NCBI GenBank assembly: GCA_944474755.1
Contig: OX104117.1
Coordinates: 81,196,926 to 81,260,925 of the forward strand
Source: Limnoperna fortunei
Taxonomy: Eukaryota > Mollusca > Bivalvia > Mytilida > Modiolidae
Reading direction: 5' to 3'
Length of the DNA stretch: 64,000 bases
The position numbers and the translations under genes are program-made. Below are positions 60,414-64,000 of this stretch, in pieces (the stretch's first letter is position 1; every line of letters begins with the position of its first letter). The notes under the pieces were generated by a model that worked only from the letters and a program-made list of their open reading frames with translations, was not told the origin of the DNA and ran no database searches.

Positions 60414-60465
60414 ATGTCGCTAATCTACTTCTTGGAATTCTTTTATTTCATTTTATTCTTTCCAT
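60414..60465 (+). CDS. Signal-peptide exon of a paralogous receptor (5' end only)
   Basis: The ATG at 60414 starts MSLIYFLEFFYFILFFP, ending one base into a codon at the donor GTGAGT. Length (52 nt), phase and donor are the same as exon 1 at 9910-9961, and the two peptides share the xLIxFLEFF core. Substitutions between the copies keep the frame open and hydrophobic. The rest of the gene is outside the window. Confidence 0.7.
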
Positions 60466-62192
60466 GTGAGTATTCTTATTTTTGCTCCAATATATTTTTT
60501 CGGATTGTTAAGCTTGTTAAAAATATAAAACGATATGGGAAAGTCCAGGTGATCTTTAACTAGTGATAGAAATGTTATTTATCTCATCCATTAGAATGAC
60601 CGGAAAAAGAACGTTTAAGAAGCTACTTCACTTCGTTGTTACCATAACGACGTTTTTGTTTCAGGCATTTTGATCAGATGATGCAACAAGTACATGTACA
60701 GATGGGTGCGCGCGAGCTCGTCTGTACTGTTTTTTTTTTAGGTCATGTGTACCTTAAATCGGCCATTTACGAAAGAATAAATTATATAAATCAAGAAGAT
60801 ATAATACAATTTCTAAAATGTAAATTTAACTAATTTTGTTTTTATTTTATCCCCTGAAAAATAGAAAGTTTAAATCATGTCATAAATTGAGTATTTAGCT
60901 GTTGGGCTGCGTATATGTAATTTACTGGTATATATATTTAGGAATAAAAACGTCATTTTCCTGCTTAAAACGTATAAAAAAACTTTGACGAAGGTTGTTT
61001 GTTTTAAAACAAGCAAGCTTGAAAAAGTTGTTATAATTTATACAGAATTTGGTACCGCAACAAGTCAGAATGAGCAAGTTTTTGTTCGTCAAAACGCAAT
61101 AAGAGATAATAAACACTTAACAACAATTTCAAAATTTGATTGTAATAAATATAGAGCAATGATTACGAGAATTTTGCTTGAAACTTAAGTTTATCTCAGA
61201 TCCCATATGGCGTTTCTACCTAATGCTACTGATGAATTGATGGCTGGTAAGTTTCACAATCAGAATGGATAAGTTTACCGTTTTTTACTTTAACTTGATT
61301 TCAGTGGCATGCTTCCATTTTAGTGGCATGAAAGACATAATATATACTGATTGTCCTTTTATGTGAAATTTTTATCATGAGGTAGTAATTGGGTGATGAA
61401 AATATACTGCTTTAAAAAAAATGAAGGCATTAACTGCTGACCCGTGGTAAAATTAGTATATATATGAGTCTTAATGAATTATTTTTTTTGTAATTTTACA
61501 ACTACGATAGGAATGAAAAAAAAAATTTAGAGGAGATGTACATACGCTTATTTTACATCAGTAAATAGACAAAGATACGTAAACTCAATGCGTGTTATGT
61601 ACGTCATTTTAGAATTACTGTTATAAACATGATAGAAAACGTTTTTAATGCTTTCAATTTCAAATACGAAACAGAAAATATTCATTAAGAGAAATCTATT
61701 TGATATGCAACATGCGTTACTGTAAACAACGATTGAACTTTTTATTGATTCCGGATAACAAAAAACTATGTTCATGGTGCGTATGTTCCAGTTTAGTATT
61801 TACTTTTGCTCTGTAGTATAATTATATATTTGTTTTTTGTTTAATCTTGTTCAATAATAGCAACGAGAGTCGTTATTTTATAATTTTAAAGAATCATGTA
61901 AAAATCAATTTGAAAAAATCTACATTCAACTTTTTAAATATGTTTTTTTAATCGTGTTGCTAATTCGTATTTAGTCGTATGTTTGAACTTAAATTTTTTT
62001 TCTATATTGAGAATAAAAAACAAGGGTACATGTATCTGACACATAATTAAAGTTACCGTTTAATTTAATTTTTTTTAATCAAGAAATATAGCTGTATTAC
62101 ACCGATTTCTAAATTAATGATTAAAATATATAGTTTTACCTCGAGTAAATGTTACCAAAATGTAGGTTTGAGTAAAAACAGCTATTTCTTAC

Positions 62193-63153
62193 AGTATGTC
62201 CGATGTTTGCCGAACAATACAACGGTCTGTTCTTACACTATGTTCGATGTTTGCCGAACAATACAGCGGTCTGTTCTTACAGTATGTCCGATGTTTGCCG
62301 AACAATACAACGGTCTGTTCTTACAGTATGTCCGATGTTTGCCGAACAATACAACGGTCTGTTCTTAAAGTATGTCAGATGTTTGTCGAACAATACAACG
62401 GTCTGTTCTTACAGTATGTCCGATGTTTGCCGAACAATACAACGGTCTGTTCTTACAGTAGGTCCGATGTTTGCCGAACAATACAACGGTCTGTTCTTAC
62501 AGTATGTCCGATGTTTGCCGAACAATACAACGGTCTGTTCTTACAGTATGTCCGATGTTTGCCGAACAATACAACGGTCTGTTCTTACAGTATGTCCGAT
62601 GTTTGCCGAACAATACAACGGTCTGTTCTTAAAGTATGTCCGATGTTTGCCGAACAATACAACGGTCTGTTCTTACAGAATGTCCGATGTTTGCCGAACA
62701 ATACAACGGTCTGTTCTTACAGTATGTCCGATGTTTGCCGAACAATACAACGGTCTGTTCTTACAGTATGTCCGATGTTTGCCGAACAATACAACGGTCT
62801 GTTCTTACAGTATGTCCGATGTTTGCCGAACAATACAACGGTCTGTTCTTACAGTATGTCCGATGTTTGCCGAACAATACAACGGTCTGTTCTTACAGTA
62901 TGTCCGATGTTTGCCGAACAATACAACGGTCTGTTCTTACAGTATGTCCGATGTTTGCCGAACAATACAACGGTTTGTTCTTACAGTATGTCCGATGTTT
63001 GCCGAACAATACAACGGTCTGTTCTTAAAGTATGTCAGATGTTTGTCGAACAATACAACGGTCTGTTCTTACAGTATGTCCGATGTTTGCCGAACTATAC
63101 AACGGTCTGTTCTTACAGTATGTCCGATGTTTGCCGAACAATACAACGGTCTG
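62193..63153 (+). repeat. 44-bp minisatellite, about 22 units
   Basis: Head-to-tail 44-bp units (for example 62281-62324) with the core CCGATGTTTGCCGAACAATA, nearly identical apart from single changes (AAAGTATGTCAGATGTTTGT twice, at 62367 and 63027). No unit contains a stop in any forward frame. Because 44 is not a multiple of 3, all three frames stay open for about 900 bp. That is a property of the repeat and not evidence of a protein. It lies in the first intron of the paralogous receptor gene. Confidence 0.97.
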
Positions 63154-63269
63154 CTGCATTAAATATCACGGTTGAAGTCTGGGACATCAGCTATGATCAC
63201 GTGGTTAATTGTGGTCCCGATACCTGTAACACTTCTAAAGAATGTTCATGGTTAGTTTCAAAATAACAA

Positions 63270-64000
63270 AGTTTAAAAGGTTGTTATAAATTGTGCAGAA
63301 TTTGGTACTCAAACAAAATCAGAATGAACAAGTTTTGTTTTAAAATCCAAGTAAAAAAGTCAGAACTTCATAATAGTTTTTGAGTTTTCGTTTAATATAT
63401 ACATTTATGGACTTTAAAAATGAAAATTGGAGATCAATAATAAAACTGCTTGAAGATGATTGATTAGCTCAATTTGACACACATGTTCAACCAGCAAACC
63501 CAACGATTTGTCTAAAATGAAAACAAATGTTTTTATTAAACAAAAATAGACTTACTGAGGGGAAGAGTGAAAATGCATATTTTACTTTCATAGTATGATT
63601 TAATACATATTTGCAATTTTCAATAACCACAAATTTACAATTATTTCTGTTATTTCTTCTATCTGTTTTAAAAGCATGCAGAAACTGTAAAAAGAAAGTT
63701 TTATTTATATTTAAAAAACATGAAAGCAATTTGTATCTATTCTCGGTTGATTGTTTTGGATCGATGACGTAACAAACAAATATCATGCAATCAACCAGAA
63801 GAGCAGAAGAGACTAATAATATCGTTGAAAGTAAGGATAATGGTTAAAAAAACACACAATCAAATCACGGTGCACATTTGGGTTTCGAACAAGTAGAAAG
63901 TACCCGAATCGAGTTACTTATGTCCGTGAAAAAGTCAAATATAGGAAGAAATATGACTACCTACAATTCAGCGACAATGTCTGATCATATTTAGTTACGG
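63270..64000. other. Intron sequence, no exon recognised
   Basis: Continues the segment A homology. A block at 63270-63330 repeats sequence also seen at 61015-61080 (AGTTGTTATAATTTATACAG against GGTTGTTATAAATTGTGCAG). Confidence 0.5.

Larger units (their letters stand above)
60230..64000 (+). repeat. Duplicate of receptor promoter, exon 1 and intron 1 (segment C)
   Basis: Matches 9780-12930 in order from upstream of the signal exon to the last bases of the window (CAGCGACAATGTCTGATCAT near 63970 against CAGCGAAAATGTCTGAACAT near 12905). In segment A the first downstream exon begins about 800 bp further on, so the equivalent exon here should lie just beyond 64000. Confidence 0.8.

Noticed and set aside
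62193..63266. Long open frames (up to 356 codons) across the 44-bp array, looking like a repeat protein
   Set aside because: The unit has no stop in any forward frame and 44 is not divisible by 3, so all three frames are open together. Paralogous segments carry one unit in intron sequence. No splice or start context supports translation.

Overview
This is a stretch of an animal nuclear genome, AT-rich, with long introns, GT/AG splice sites and dense dispersed and tandem repeats. No bacterial-style gene organisation is present. The tRNA-headed SINE family (about 10-12 copies), the retroelement types, and two protein families (a short-chain collagen C4-like protein, and a receptor ending in a Cys-rich/TM module that I know from many mollusc proteins) point to a bivalve mollusc, perhaps a mytilid. 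That assignment is inference from family knowledge, not a database result.

Layout. 0.5-2.3 kb: a dead, 5'-truncated LINE on the minus strand. 3.55-7.1 kb: a 38-bp satellite of about 94 units with a higher-order repeat. 9.9-25.35 kb (+): the main gene, a 12-exon single-pass membrane receptor. I rebuilt it by chaining exons whose splice phases agree at every junction: signal peptide, unknown N-terminal region, FBXL4-like discoidin domain, Ser/Thr-rich linker, Ig domain, Cys-rich stalk, TM helix and basic tail (580 aa). 26-33 kb: retroelement debris, two copies of an old duplicated segment and a dead Tc1/mariner element. 33.6-41.8 kb (-): a short-chain collagen C4-like gene with a one-base frameshift; a 37-bp minisatellite of about 58 units fills one intron. 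44.4-45.0 kb: a dead Penelope-like element with a GIY-YIG domain.

45.2-50.5 kb: two convergent C2H2 zinc-finger genes. They share an almost identical first exon and intron start arranged as an inverted repeat, but have unrelated second exons. A TA-flanked MITE sits in only one arm, so the other arm is its empty site. 50.8-56.3 kb: a LINE remnant, a TTAA-flanked MITE, a third copy of the duplicated segment with a SINE nested in a SINE, and a partial duplicate of the receptor's 5' flank. 60.2-64.0 kb: a second copy of the receptor's promoter, signal exon and first intron, so a paralogous receptor gene begins here and runs off the window. Inside its intron a 44-bp unit that is single-copy in the other two paralogous segments has been amplified to about 22 copies.

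The window therefore looks like a tandemly duplicating locus for a lineage-specific surface receptor, rearranged by repeats. Exon models come from reading splice signals and phases by eye; no transcript evidence was available.
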